The notes beneath the pieces were generated by a model, which searched no databases, was not told the DNA's origin, and saw nothing but the letters and a program-made list of their open reading frames with translations. DNA of 12,719 bases from an uncultured Lachnospiraceae bacterium (GTDB lineage Bacteria > Bacillota > Clostridia > Lachnospirales > Lachnospiraceae). Made by a program: the position numbers and the translations under genes. The DNA lies in assembly GCA_934359535.1 (NCBI GenBank), contig CAKRLN010000044.1:1-12719 (forward strand). Direction: 5' to 3'. Positions 6,415-12,719 of the stretch are shown here, one piece after another; position 1 is the stretch's first letter; each line of letters begins with the position of its first letter.

Positions 6415-7899
6415 TTACAGGCGCTCTAATTTTCTTGAAAGGTTGGCCTCTTTGTCGAAGTATTCTCCGCGGATATCCTCCTTCGGCGGTTCCATCGGAT
6501 ATTTGCCATTGAAGCAGCCCTTGCAGATCGGGCGTCCGTCTACCATCTCTGATAACCGGTCAATATTTAAATAACCAAGGGAATCGGCTCCGATCATCTT
6601 ACAGATTTCATCAATCGAGCGGTTATATGCGATTAGCTGCTCGCGTTCCGGGATATCGGTTCCGAAATAGCATGGCCACAAAAATGGCGGGGAGCTGATC
6701 CTTACATGCACCTCGGTTGCCCCGGCTTCCCGGAGCATACGGACAATGCGGTCTGAGGTTGTTCCACGTACAATCGAATCATCGATCATAATAACACGTT
6801 TTCCGGCAACTGCCTCTTTTAACACATTCAGCTTGATCTGAACGCTTGATTCCCTGCTGCTTTGCTTTGGCTTAATAAAGGTTCTTCCAACATAGCCATT
6901 TTTCACAAACGCAGTTCCATATGGAATGCCGGATTCCATCGCATAGCCAAGTGCTGCTGCATTTCCGGATTCCGGAACACCGGTTACAAGATCTGCCTCA
7001 ACCGGGCTGTCCTGTGCCAGAAATCTTCCTGCCTTAATACGGCTTGCATACACGCTTAAGCCGTCAATGTGGCTGTCCGGTCTTGCAAAATAAATATACT
7101 CAAACACACATCTTGCCTCTTTTTCCTTTGGAAGACAAAGTGTTTTATCGGACTCGATTCCGCCGTCCTTTGTGATCGTAACAACCTCTCCCGGCTCCAC
7201 ATCACGCACAAACTCGGCACCGATCGTATCAAGTGCACAGGTCTCGGATGTAATGATATAGGAATTGTCACGTTTTCCAATGCAAAGCGGCTTAAATCCA
7301 AATGGATCCCTTGCACCGATCAGCTTTCTCGGACTTGCAACAACAAGTGCATATGCGCCCTTTAATTTCTCGCAGGCACGGCGCACTGCTTCCTCTGCGG
7401 AATGGGAATTTAAGCGTTCCCTTGCAATATGGTACGCAATGACCTCAGAATCGATCGTTGTCTGGAAAATGGCTCCGGTATACTCTAAATCTCTCCTCAG
7501 CTCATTCGCATTGATCAGATTTCCGTTATGTGCAAGCGCAAGTGTTCCCTTTACGTAATTTAATACAAGTGGCTGTGCATTCTCTCTTGTAGAAGCTCCT
7601 GCCGTTGAATAACGCACATGGCCGACACCAAGATTGCCATGTAAGGTGCTTAAGTTATCTGGTGTAAACACCTCATTCACAAGTCCCATTCCCTTGTGGG
7701 CTGTGATCTTTCCCTTTGGTCCGCTCGTATCGCTGACTGCAATACCACAGCTTTCCTGGCCTCTGTGCTGCAGTGCAAATAATCCATAATAGATTGTGGA
7801 AGCTACGTCATTGCCTTCAAAATCATACATTCCGAAAACGCCGCATTCCTCATGAAGTCCATCCCATGGAGTGGACTTTTCTAAATTCATATTGTTCAT
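6415..7899 (-). CDS. purF: amidophosphoribosyltransferase (glutamine PRPP amidotransferase)
   Basis: PurF makes phosphoribosylamine from PRPP and glutamine, the committed step of purine synthesis. From the chosen start (494 residues) a short propeptide precedes HEECGVFG. Its Cys19 would become the N-terminal nucleophile of the class II glutaminase domain after cleavage. Next come ALQHRGQESCGIA, then the phosphoribosyltransferase domain with the PRPP motif VIMIDDSIVRGTTS (369-382). Four cysteines, C264, C410, C459 and C462 (ICKGCF), match the [4Fe-4S] ligands of the B. subtilis enzyme, so an oxygen-labile cluster is likely. The start is uncertain. The first ATG (7920) has no SD. ATG 7899 follows GGGAG by about 10 bases. 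ATG 7890 follows AAGGG by 9. The gene begins 25 bases after purC ends. Confidence 0.96.
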   Translation of the reverse strand: MNNMNLEKSTPWDGLHEECGVFGMYDFEGNDVASTIYYGLFALQHRGQESCGIAVSDTSGPKGKITAHKGMGLVNEVFTPDNLSTLHGNLGVGHVRYSTAGASTRENAQPLVLNYVKGTLALAHNGNLINANELRRDLEYTGAIFQTTIDSEVIAYHIARERLNSHSAEEAVRRACEKLKGAYALVVASPRKLIGARDPFGFKPLCIGKRDNSYIITSETCALDTIGAEFVRDVEPGEVVTITKDGGIESDKTLCLPKEKEARCVFEYIYFARPDSHIDGLSVYASRIKAGRFLAQDSPVEADLVTGVPESGNAAALGYAMESGIPYGTAFVKNGYVGRTFIKPKQSSRESSVQIKLNVLKEAVAGKRVIMIDDSIVRGTTSDRIVRMLREAGATEVHVRISSPPFLWPCYFGTDIPEREQLIAYNRSIDEICKMIGADSLGYLNIDRLSEMVDGRPICKGCFNGKYPMEPPKEDIRGEYFDKEANLSRKLERL

Positions 7900-7924
7900 C
7901 CCTTGTCTGCTCCCTGTCATCTTA

Positions 7925-8806
7925 TTATCTGGTAAAAGGAGTACCTGTTAAAAGCTCATAAGCTTCTTTATATTTATCAACGGTCTTTGAAACGATCTCA
8001 TCCGGAAGCAGATAATCGTTATCCGGGTTTGCCTTCAGCCAGTCTCTTACGTACTGCTTATCGAAGGATGGCTGTCCCTGTCCTGGCTTATAGCCCTCTA
8101 ACGGCCAGAATCTTGAGCTGTCCGGTGTAAGCATCTCATCGCCTAATACGACCCTGCCATTCTCATCAAGACCGAACTCAAACTTGGTATCTGCAATGAT
8201 AATTCCTTTGCTTAATGCATATTCTGCACATTTTTTGTAAAGGGCGATCGTGCAGTCCTTAATCTGTGTTGCGTAATCTCTTCCTTTTCCAGGGTAGATC
8301 TTCTCTAACACCTCAACACTCTGCTCGAAAGAGATGTTCTCATCATGATCGCCAAGATCTGCCTTGGTGCTTGGTGTATAGATCGGCTCAGGCAGCTTGT
8401 CGGATTCCTGTAACCCTTCCGGAAGCGTAATTCCACAAACAGTTCCGTTCTCCTTATAGCTTGCCCAGCCACTTCCGGTAATATATCCACGCACAATGCA
8501 CTCGATTGGAAGCATCTCAAGCTTCTTGCACATCATGCTGTTTCCATCAAATTTCTCCTGTCTGAAAAATTCCGGCATATCATTGACATCTACGGAAAGC
8601 ATGTGGTTTGGAACTACATCCTTTGTATACTCAAACCAGAACTTAGACATCTGTGTAAGAATTGCACCCTTATCAGTAATCTTGTTCTTTAAGATATGAT
8701 CAAATGCAGAAATACGATCTGTCGCAACAATGATCAAGCTGTCTCCATTCTCATATACTTCTCTAACTTTACCTTCTTTAAATGGTTTAAATTCCTGAAT
8801 ACTCAT
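7925..8806 (-). CDS. purC: phosphoribosylaminoimidazole-succinocarboxamide synthase (SAICAR synthetase)
   Basis: PurC joins CAIR and aspartate using ATP to make SAICAR, the substrate of PurB encoded two genes downstream. The 293-residue protein shows the family features KEGKVREVYE (10-19), ATDRISAFDHIL (28-39), ECIVRGYITGSGW (102-114) and the metal/nucleotide region IIADTKFEFGLDENG (200-214), followed by DEMLTPDSSRFWP. It is the longer form of the family, about 50 residues longer than the B. subtilis protein, and ends in a SAICAR-synthetase C-terminal extension. The SD GGAGG lies 6 bases before the ATG. It is the first gene of the purC-purF-purB unit, behind a strong promoter and an approximately 85-base leader. 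Confidence 0.97.
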   Translation of the reverse strand: MSIQEFKPFKEGKVREVYENGDSLIIVATDRISAFDHILKNKITDKGAILTQMSKFWFEYTKDVVPNHMLSVDVNDMPEFFRQEKFDGNSMMCKKLEMLPIECIVRGYITGSGWASYKENGTVCGITLPEGLQESDKLPEPIYTPSTKADLGDHDENISFEQSVEVLEKIYPGKGRDYATQIKDCTIALYKKCAEYALSKGIIIADTKFEFGLDENGRVVLGDEMLTPDSSRFWPLEGYKPGQGQPSFDKQYVRDWLKANPDNDYLLPDEIVSKTVDKYKEAYELLTGTPFTR

Positions 8807-8890
8807 CTTTGTCCTCCATCTTATGCTTTCAGTATGGCATATTGTACTTGTCCCATCCGGACATTTTCCGTGCGGTTTTTCTCCGCTACA
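8807..8890 (-). promoter_or_regulatory. purC leader with small, partly exclusive hairpins
   Basis: The transcript predicted from the promoter at 8897-8926 begins near 8890. Its leader contains GCGG / CCGC (loop of 7), CGGA / TCCG (loop AAATG), GTCC / GGAC (loop GGATG) and TATGC / GCATA (loop of 10). The second and third share GTCC and cannot form together, which would suit a switch. I could not match it to the purine, ZTP or other riboswitch consensus sequences I know, and there is no terminator T-run. Function unknown. Confidence 0.3.
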
Positions 8891-8896
8891 TGTGAA

Positions 8897-8926
8897 ATTA
8901 TAATACAGTGACTTTTACAAAGTCAA
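8897..8926 (-). promoter_or_regulatory. purC-purF-purB promoter
   Basis: TTGACT (8921-8926) and a perfect TATAAT (8897-8902) are separated by 18 bases, which is a strong sigma-A-type promoter. It lies 90 bases before the purC start and follows the gpmI terminator. Confidence 0.88.
8909..8925 (-). promoter_or_regulatory. operator-like inverted repeat in the purine promoter
   Basis: TGACTTT-GTA-AAAGTCA is a perfect 7-bp inverted repeat with a 3-base spacer. It covers most of the -35 box and half of the spacer, where a bound repressor would block RNA polymerase. It does not resemble the B. subtilis PurBox (paired CGAA-containing sites), so the regulator is unknown. A single CCGAA lies just upstream (8932-8936) without a partner. 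Confidence 0.55.
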
Positions 8927-9062
8927 TGCGTTTCGGATATTTGACTGCACCATGCCCCATAGAAAATCTTTGTCGTTTTATAAGTATTTTTGTATACTTT
9001 TTCTCTTTTATTAGTATCGCTTATAATTTGGTTTATCACTGCTAATCAGCATGCAAAAAAGT
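8927..9062. other. AT-rich spacer between the gpmI terminator and the purine promoter
   Basis: No gene is seen. It holds two small inverted repeats: AAGTAT / ATACTT (8982-8987 with 8994-8999) and TGCT / AGCA around GATT (minus strand, near 9040-9051). With the leader, promoter and terminator it completes the 316-base gene-free gap between purC and gpmI. I see nothing else in it. Confidence 0.5.
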
Positions 9063-9108
9063 AAAAAACAGCCTCCCGCTGTTTCTTTTTCTGCCATCTG
9101 CGGGAGGC
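9063..9108 (-). terminator. intrinsic terminator of gpmI
   Basis: On the minus strand GCCTCCCGC (9108-9100) pairs perfectly with GCGGGAGGC (9079-9071) across a 20-base loop. The stem is followed by TG and six T (9068-9063), with another T-run a few bases on. It lies 14 bases after the gpmI stop codon. Confidence 0.88.
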
Positions 9109-9122
9109 CTTCTTACAAAAAT

Positions 9123-10667
9123 TTATTTTACGATTAAGGATTTACCTGTCATCTCTTTTGGCTGCTCTAAGCCCATAATCTCAAGCAGGGTTGGAGCGAT
9201 ATCAGCAAGACATCCACCCTCGCGGAGCTTGGTTCCTGGCTCAGCATTTACAAGAATAAATGGAACCGGGTTGGTTGTATGTGCAGTATGCGGTTTGCCT
9301 GTTTCGTAATCGATCATCTTCTCTGCATTTCCGTGGTCTGCACAGATAAACAGGACACCACCGACTTCCCTTACTGCGTTTACTGCATCGCCAACAAGTC
9401 CATCAACACGCTCAACAGCTTTTACTGCTGCCGGGATCACACCGGTATGTCCAACCATATCCGGGTTCGCAAAGTTAATTACAATCACATCATATTGATC
9501 GGATTTGATTGCTTCCACAAGATCCATTCCAACCTCTGGCGCACTCATCTCCGGTTTCAGATCGTAGGTTGCAACATCCTTTGGAGAATTTACAAGAAGG
9601 CGTGCCTCATCAACGTTCGGCTCCTCTACACCACCGTTAAAGAAGAAGGTAACATGGGCATATTTCTCGGTCTCTGCAAGACGAAGCTGTTTCTTGCCGC
9701 ATTTTGCAAGATACTCGCCAAAGGTATTTTCGATTTCCTCTTTCTGGAATGCAACAAGCTTGTTTGGAATTGTCTCATCATAATCCTTGAAGCATACAAA
9801 GGTAAGCGGTAAAAATCCGGTCTTCCGCTCAAAGCCTGTGAACTTATCATCACAGAATGCTCTTGTCATCTCACGGGCACGGTCCGGACGGAAGTTAAAG
9901 AAGATTACAGAATCATTTGCCTTTACCGTTGCTACTGGAGCACCGTTCTCCATGATAACAGTTGGAAGCACAAACTCATCTGTTACATCCTTTGCGTAGG
10001 AATTCTCCATAGCAGTTACAGCATTCTCTTCCTGTACACCTTCACCTGCTGTCAGTGCATCGTAAGCCTTCTGTACACGATCCCAGTTATTGTCACGATC
10101 CATTGCATAGTAACGTCCGGATAAGGAAGCGATCTTTCCAACCCCGATCTCATCCATCTTCTTCTGTAACTGCTCTACATAGCTCTTTCCAGAAGCCGGA
10201 GGCGTATCACGGCCATCTAAAAAGGCATGTACATAGACCTTCTCTAAGCCATTCTTCTTTGCCATCTCAAGAAGTCCATACAGATGGTCGATATGGCTGT
10301 GTACACCACCGTCTGATAAAAGTCCCCATAAATGAAGGGCAGAATCATTCTTCTTGCAGTTCTCCATTGCCTGAAGAAGTACTTTGTTCTCGAAGAAATC
10401 CCCATCCTCGATTGCCTTTGTGATTCTGGTCAGATCCTGGTAAATGATACGGCCTGCGCCGATATTCATATGTCCTACCTCAGAGTTACCCATCTGTCCG
10501 TCTGGAAGTCCAACAGCCAGACCAGATGCTGCGCCCTTTACAAACGGGCATTCCTTCATTAATTTATCCATAACCGGAGTGTTTGCAAGTGCAATTGCAT
10601 TGCCCTCTGTCTTGTCACTTAAACCATAACCGTCAAGAACCATTAAAACTACAGGTTTTTTGCTCAT
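9123..10667 (-). CDS. gpmI: 2,3-bisphosphoglycerate-independent phosphoglycerate mutase
   Basis: GpmI interconverts 3- and 2-phosphoglycerate, just before enolase in glycolysis, using a phosphoserine intermediate and two Mn2+ ions. The 514-residue length is normal. D12 in MVLDGYG and the catalytic S62 in MGNSEVGH match the numbering of the Bacillus enzymes. The substrate and metal motifs [45 protein letters not shown] and [10 protein letters not shown] are all present, so it should be active. The frame stays open to an ATG at 10718. I chose ATG 10667 because GAGAGGA lies about 8 bases upstream and [15 protein letters not shown] is the usual N-terminus. It has its own promoter and terminator, so it appears monocistronic, unlike clostridia where it is transcribed next to eno. 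Confidence 0.97.
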   Translation of the reverse strand: MSKKPVVLMVLDGYGLSDKTEGNAIALANTPVMDKLMKECPFVKGAASGLAVGLPDGQMGNSEVGHMNIGAGRIIYQDLTRITKAIEDGDFFENKVLLQAMENCKKNDSALHLWGLLSDGGVHSHIDHLYGLLEMAKKNGLEKVYVHAFLDGRDTPPASGKSYVEQLQKKMDEIGVGKIASLSGRYYAMDRDNNWDRVQKAYDALTAGEGVQEENAVTAMENSYAKDVTDEFVLPTVIMENGAPVATVKANDSVIFFNFRPDRAREMTRAFCDDKFTGFERKTGFLPLTFVCFKDYDETIPNKLVAFQKEEIENTFGEYLAKCGKKQLRLAETEKYAHVTFFFNGGVEEPNVDEARLLVNSPKDVATYDLKPEMSAPEVGMDLVEAIKSDQYDVIVINFANPDMVGHTGVIPAAVKAVERVDGLVGDAVNAVREVGGVLFICADHGNAEKMIDYETGKPHTAHTTNPVPFILVNAEPGTKLREGGCLADIAPTLLEIMGLEQPKEMTGKSLIVK

Positions 10668-10705
10668 ACGAAATTCCTCTCTTCTATCTATATTCTTTTG
10701 CGCTT

Positions 10706-10722
10706 TGGAATTTATCATTCCA
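10706..10722 (-). promoter_or_regulatory. inverted repeat in the gpmI leader
   Basis: TGGAAT-GATAA-ATTCCA is a perfect 6-bp inverted repeat located just after the predicted gpmI transcription start. It could be an operator or a small leader hairpin. No regulator is recognised. Confidence 0.35.
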
Positions 10723-10735
10723 TTTTACCTTTCCC

Positions 10736-10764
10736 ATCATACATGATTTGACACAAAATAGCAA
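10736..10764 (-). promoter_or_regulatory. gpmI promoter
   Basis: TTGCTA (10759-10764, 4 of 6 to consensus) and TATGAT (10736-10741, 5 of 6) are separated by 17 bases. The -35 box begins immediately after the stop codon of the XdhC-family gene, and the gpmI ATG follows about 69 bases past the -10 box. Confidence 0.65.
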
Positions 10765-11694
10765 CTATTCCTCATACTCACTTTTTTTCACTGGCTCAAT
10801 CCATACCTGCATCAAACCGCCACATACCATGCCTTCCTCCTCTGCAAGATCTGCTGTCATATCCACTGTCACAAGCTTTCCCCTGCCACTTTTTAACACC
10901 TCTCTTGCCTCTTTTAGCACATAGCTTTCCCCACAGCCGCCTCCAACGGTTCCTGCACATCTTCCAAGCAGGCCACACGACATGAGTGCACCGCTTTTTG
11001 CTGGAACGGAGCCCTTCGTTGCAATAATGCAGGCAAGCGCCCTTTTGTCCTTGGCCTGCAAAAGATCCTGAAATATTTCTTCATCCGAATTCTTCTGCTC
11101 CAGAACATCCATGTTCCCGGTCTTGCCGTTTCTTCGTTCCACAAGCTCCGCCAAAATCGAGACTGCAATCTCCTTCGGTGTTTTTGCCCCGATATCCAGT
11201 CCGATCGGATTGGACACATCCGAAAGAAATGCCTCCTTAACCCCATCTTCTGTGCAAAGCAAAGAAATAAGCCCCTGCACACGCCTCCTTGAGCCGACCT
11301 GTCCAAGATAATACGGCTTATCCCCGCGGGCAAGCGTCCGCAGGCATTCCCTGTCATAGCGGTGTCCGCGTGTCAGCACTGCAACATAATCATAAGCAGT
11401 TATCGAAAGCTTTGGGATTTCGGTTTCAAAATCCCCACAGATGATCCGTGTGGCATCCGGAAACAGATGCCTGTTTGCAAAATCCGGCCGGTCATCGATC
11501 ACCGTCACCTCAAAATCCAGCCATGCCGCCAGATGACAAAGTGCCTGTGCGATGTGTCCCCCACCGAGTAAAACCAGTCTTTCATGTGGTATAAACTCCC
11601 TTGTTGCCGTCCTTCCATCCATGGAAAAATGCATCTCTGCCGGCATATTCCTTTGCAGACGCTCCTTAATTGTCCTGATTTCTCCTAAATCCAT
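10765..11694 (-). CDS. XdhC/CoxI-family protein with swapped domain order
   Basis: XdhC-family proteins bind molybdenum cofactor and help insert it, often after sulfuration, into xanthine dehydrogenase-type hydroxylases. The 309-residue protein has a Rossmann-type XdhC_C domain first (about 38-185: LLGGGHIA at 42-49, VIDDRP at 65-70, TRGHRYD at 108-114, GSRRR at 134-138, AKTPKEIAVS at 170-179). A CoxI-type domain follows (about 205-302: ATKGSVPAKSGA at 225-236, GTVGGGCGE at 248-256, EEEGMVCGG at 285-293). Standard XdhC has the reverse order. The usual Arg after SxP is Ala231. The first 37 residues match no domain I recognise. No hydroxylase gene is in the window, so the client enzyme is unknown. 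It begins 41 bases after larB, with GGAG 10 bases before the ATG, and is probably co-transcribed with larB. Confidence 0.88.
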   Translation of the reverse strand: MDLGEIRTIKERLQRNMPAEMHFSMDGRTATREFIPHERLVLLGGGHIAQALCHLAAWLDFEVTVIDDRPDFANRHLFPDATRIICGDFETEIPKLSITAYDYVAVLTRGHRYDRECLRTLARGDKPYYLGQVGSRRRVQGLISLLCTEDGVKEAFLSDVSNPIGLDIGAKTPKEIAVSILAELVERRNGKTGNMDVLEQKNSDEEIFQDLLQAKDKRALACIIATKGSVPAKSGALMSCGLLGRCAGTVGGGCGESYVLKEAREVLKSGRGKLVTVDMTADLAEEEGMVCGGLMQVWIEPVKKSEYEE

Positions 11695-11717
11695 ACGGTA
11701 TCATCTCCAATCCATGT

Positions 11718-11733
11718 CCGGGGAAATCCCCGG
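11718..11733 (-). other. GC-rich hairpin between larB and the XdhC-family gene
   Basis: CCGGGG-ATTT-CCCCGG on the minus strand is a perfect 6-bp stem with a tetraloop, starting 2 bases after the larB stop codon. There is no T-run, so it is unlikely to terminate. It may stabilise the larB message 3' end or set the ratio of the two products. Confidence 0.55.
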
Positions 11734-11735
11734 CT

Positions 11736-12497
11736 TTATTCTGCTCCTTCTTTTGGCTGCACAGCAAGTCGGTTGATCTGGGAAGCCATATAGCCTGCGC
11801 CAAAGCCATTGTCAATATTCACAACGGAAATTCCGTTTGCACATGAATTTAACATCGTAAGCAGCGCAGATATCCCGCCAAAGTTCGCCCCATAGCCCAC
11901 AGAAGTCGGAACTGCGATCACTGGCTTGTCCACAAGCCCTCCGATCACACTTGCAAGCGCCCCCTCCATTCCAGCTGCTGCAATCACACAGTTTGCACTC
12001 TGGAGCATATCAAGCTTGGAAAACAGTCTGTGAATCCCACTCACTCCGGCATCGTACACACGTTCCACCCGATTCCCAAAAAATTCTGCGGTCTGTGCCG
12101 CCTCCTCTGCGACCGGAATATCTGCCGTTCCAGCAGTGCATACAACGATCCTGCCTTTTTTTTCTTTTCCCGGCTTCTCAAGCTTTAAAATTCTGGATAT
12201 CTTATCATACTGTACTTCGGGAAGTACGGCACGCACAAGCTCATACTGATGAAGGTCTGCGCGTGTTCCAAATACCTCCCCCTGCTTCTCATAAAGCTTC
12301 TTATAGATAGAAAGAAGATGCTCATCTGCCTTGCCACTGCAAAAGACAACCTCCGGATGCCCTAAGCGGATCTCCCGCTGTGTATCCAGCATCGCATAGC
12401 CCATATCCTCAAACGGTTCTCTTTTTATTGCTCTTTCCGCCTCTTCGATGCCAAGCTCTCCTGTCTGCAATTTTTCTAATGTTTCCCGTAAATCCAT
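11736..12497 (-). CDS. larB: nickel-pincer cofactor biosynthesis protein LarB
   Basis: LarB carboxylates and hydrolyses nicotinic acid adenine dinucleotide, the first step toward the nickel-pincer nucleotide cofactor of lactate racemase and related enzymes. The 253-residue protein has an N-terminal helical region (about 1-60) and a PurE-like C-terminal domain (about 115-245). Motifs seen: CTAGTADIPVAEEA (120-133), VYDAGVSGIHRL (147-158), AGMEGALASVIGGL (175-188), AVPTSVGYG (195-203), and MLNSCA (215-220). Its C219 corresponds to the reactive Cys of Lactiplantibacillus LarB. The SD AGGAGG lies 5 bases before the ATG. larC and larE are not in the window. The immediate partner is an XdhC-family gene. 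PurE (AIR carboxylase) is a related family, but the length and N-terminal extension fit LarB. Confidence 0.95.
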   Translation of the reverse strand: MDLRETLEKLQTGELGIEEAERAIKREPFEDMGYAMLDTQREIRLGHPEVVFCSGKADEHLLSIYKKLYEKQGEVFGTRADLHQYELVRAVLPEVQYDKISRILKLEKPGKEKKGRIVVCTAGTADIPVAEEAAQTAEFFGNRVERVYDAGVSGIHRLFSKLDMLQSANCVIAAAGMEGALASVIGGLVDKPVIAVPTSVGYGANFGGISALLTMLNSCANGISVVNIDNGFGAGYMASQINRLAVQPKEGAE

Positions 12498-12519
12498 CGT
12501 TTCCTCCTTTTCATTTCAT

Positions 12520-12535
12520 GCAATTAGGCAATTGC
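12520..12535 (-). promoter_or_regulatory. inverted repeat upstream of larB
   Basis: GCAATT-GCCT-AATTGC on the minus strand is a perfect 6-bp inverted repeat with a 4-base loop, 11 bases upstream of the larB SD. It may be a leader hairpin or operator. I see no convincing promoter between it and the folded element further upstream. Confidence 0.35.
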
Positions 12536-12549
12536 GAAACTCACAGAAA

Positions 12550-12710
12550 GTAAATTGAACATGTACTGTGAGCACAAAATAATAAGCAGGCATTCTGCCA
12601 CGGCCGGTCCTTAGCGACCGTATTTTGGTCGCTTAGTACCGCTGCACGTGGCAATATAGCGAAAGCGTGCCTGCGGTTATTTGTGCTTGCAGTACATGTA
12701 ATCGTAAATT
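12550..12710. repeat. MITE-like folded element or structured RNA with 7-bp direct repeats
   Basis: GTAAATT at 12550-12556 and 12704-12710 flanks 147 bases that fold back on themselves. Paired blocks: ACATGTACTG (12559-12568) with CAGTACATGT (12690-12699), GCACAAAATAA (12572-12582) with TTATTTGTGC (12677-12686, one bulge), GCAGGCA (12586-12592) with TGCCTGC (12668-12674), GCCACG (12597-12602) with CGTGGC (12647-12652), and AGCGACC (12613-12619) with GGTCGCT (12627-12633). A small GC-GAAA-GC hairpin (12659-12666) makes a three-way junction. The bases between the first two stems (TGA / TTG) pair as U-G, G-U and A-U on the plus strand but leave A-C mismatches on the minus strand. No protein is encoded. 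Confidence 0.7.
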
Positions 12711-12719
12711 TGGACGAGT

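Noticed and set aside
8807..8890. A known purine or ZTP riboswitch before purC
   Set aside because: The conserved core sequences of those classes are not present, and no terminator or clear SD-blocking helix follows.
8932..8936. A Bacillus-type PurBox at the purine promoter (CCGAA)
   Set aside because: Only one copy is present. The required second, oppositely oriented CGAA box at the usual distance is missing.
9279..9812. A 177-codon Cys-rich plus-strand frame antisense to gpmI
   Set aside because: It is opposite an intact gpmI with all active-site motifs. The Cys residues arise from complementing common gpmI codons.
10668..10718. A 17-residue N-terminal extension of GpmI
   Set aside because: The frame is open but the good SD and the conserved [15 protein letters not shown] start favour 10667. 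The extension covers the promoter-proximal leader.
12550..12710. A CRISPR array or intrinsic terminator at the right edge
   Set aside because: There is no repeat-spacer periodicity. The fold is one long palindrome and neither strand has a T-run after it.

Overview
The window reads as a core-genome segment of a low-to-mid GC Firmicute, most likely a Lachnospiraceae member (Roseburia, Agathobacter or a relative). This rests on protein style, AGGAGG-type ribosome binding sites, sigma-A-like promoters and the gene order eno-secG-rnr-smpB-ssrA familiar from clostridia. Every gene I can support lies on the minus strand, so the window is read from its right end to its left end. No plus-strand protein gene is supported.

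Layout in transcription order: a 7-bp-flanked, highly folded ~150-base element at the right edge (12550-12710); larB (nickel-pincer cofactor synthesis) followed by an XdhC/CoxI-family gene whose two domains are in swapped order; a promoter and gpmI (phosphoglycerate mutase), ending in a clear intrinsic terminator; a strong promoter with a perfect inverted repeat in its spacer, driving purC-purF-purB (purine synthesis); a terminator-like nested hairpin whose 3' arm is also the ribosome binding site of the next gene, eno (enolase); a promoter and secG; a 307-base gene-free stretch packed with hairpins and one good terminator; rnr (RNase R); smpB; and the 5' part of the tmRNA gene ssrA, cut by the left edge.

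Two themes tie the genes together. gpmI and eno catalyse consecutive steps of lower glycolysis, but a three-gene purine cluster now sits between them. rnr, smpB and ssrA form the trans-translation and RNA-quality-control module: tmRNA and SmpB rescue stalled ribosomes, and RNase R degrades the faulty mRNA. secG adds a translocon subunit.

I see no convincing previously undescribed multi-gene system. The most unusual signals are non-coding: (1) the right-edge folded element with 7-bp direct repeats, whose pairing pattern favours a plus-strand RNA or a MITE-like insertion; (2) the purB-eno hairpin that joins a terminator fold with the eno ribosome binding site; (3) the overlap of the smpB stop codon with the mature tmRNA 5' end; (4) the operator-like repeat in the purine promoter; and (5) the structured region between secG and rnr. 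Among proteins, the swapped-domain XdhC homologue and the PurB that resembles animal adenylosuccinate lyase deserve a look. No database or folding program was run. Family calls come from motifs read by eye.
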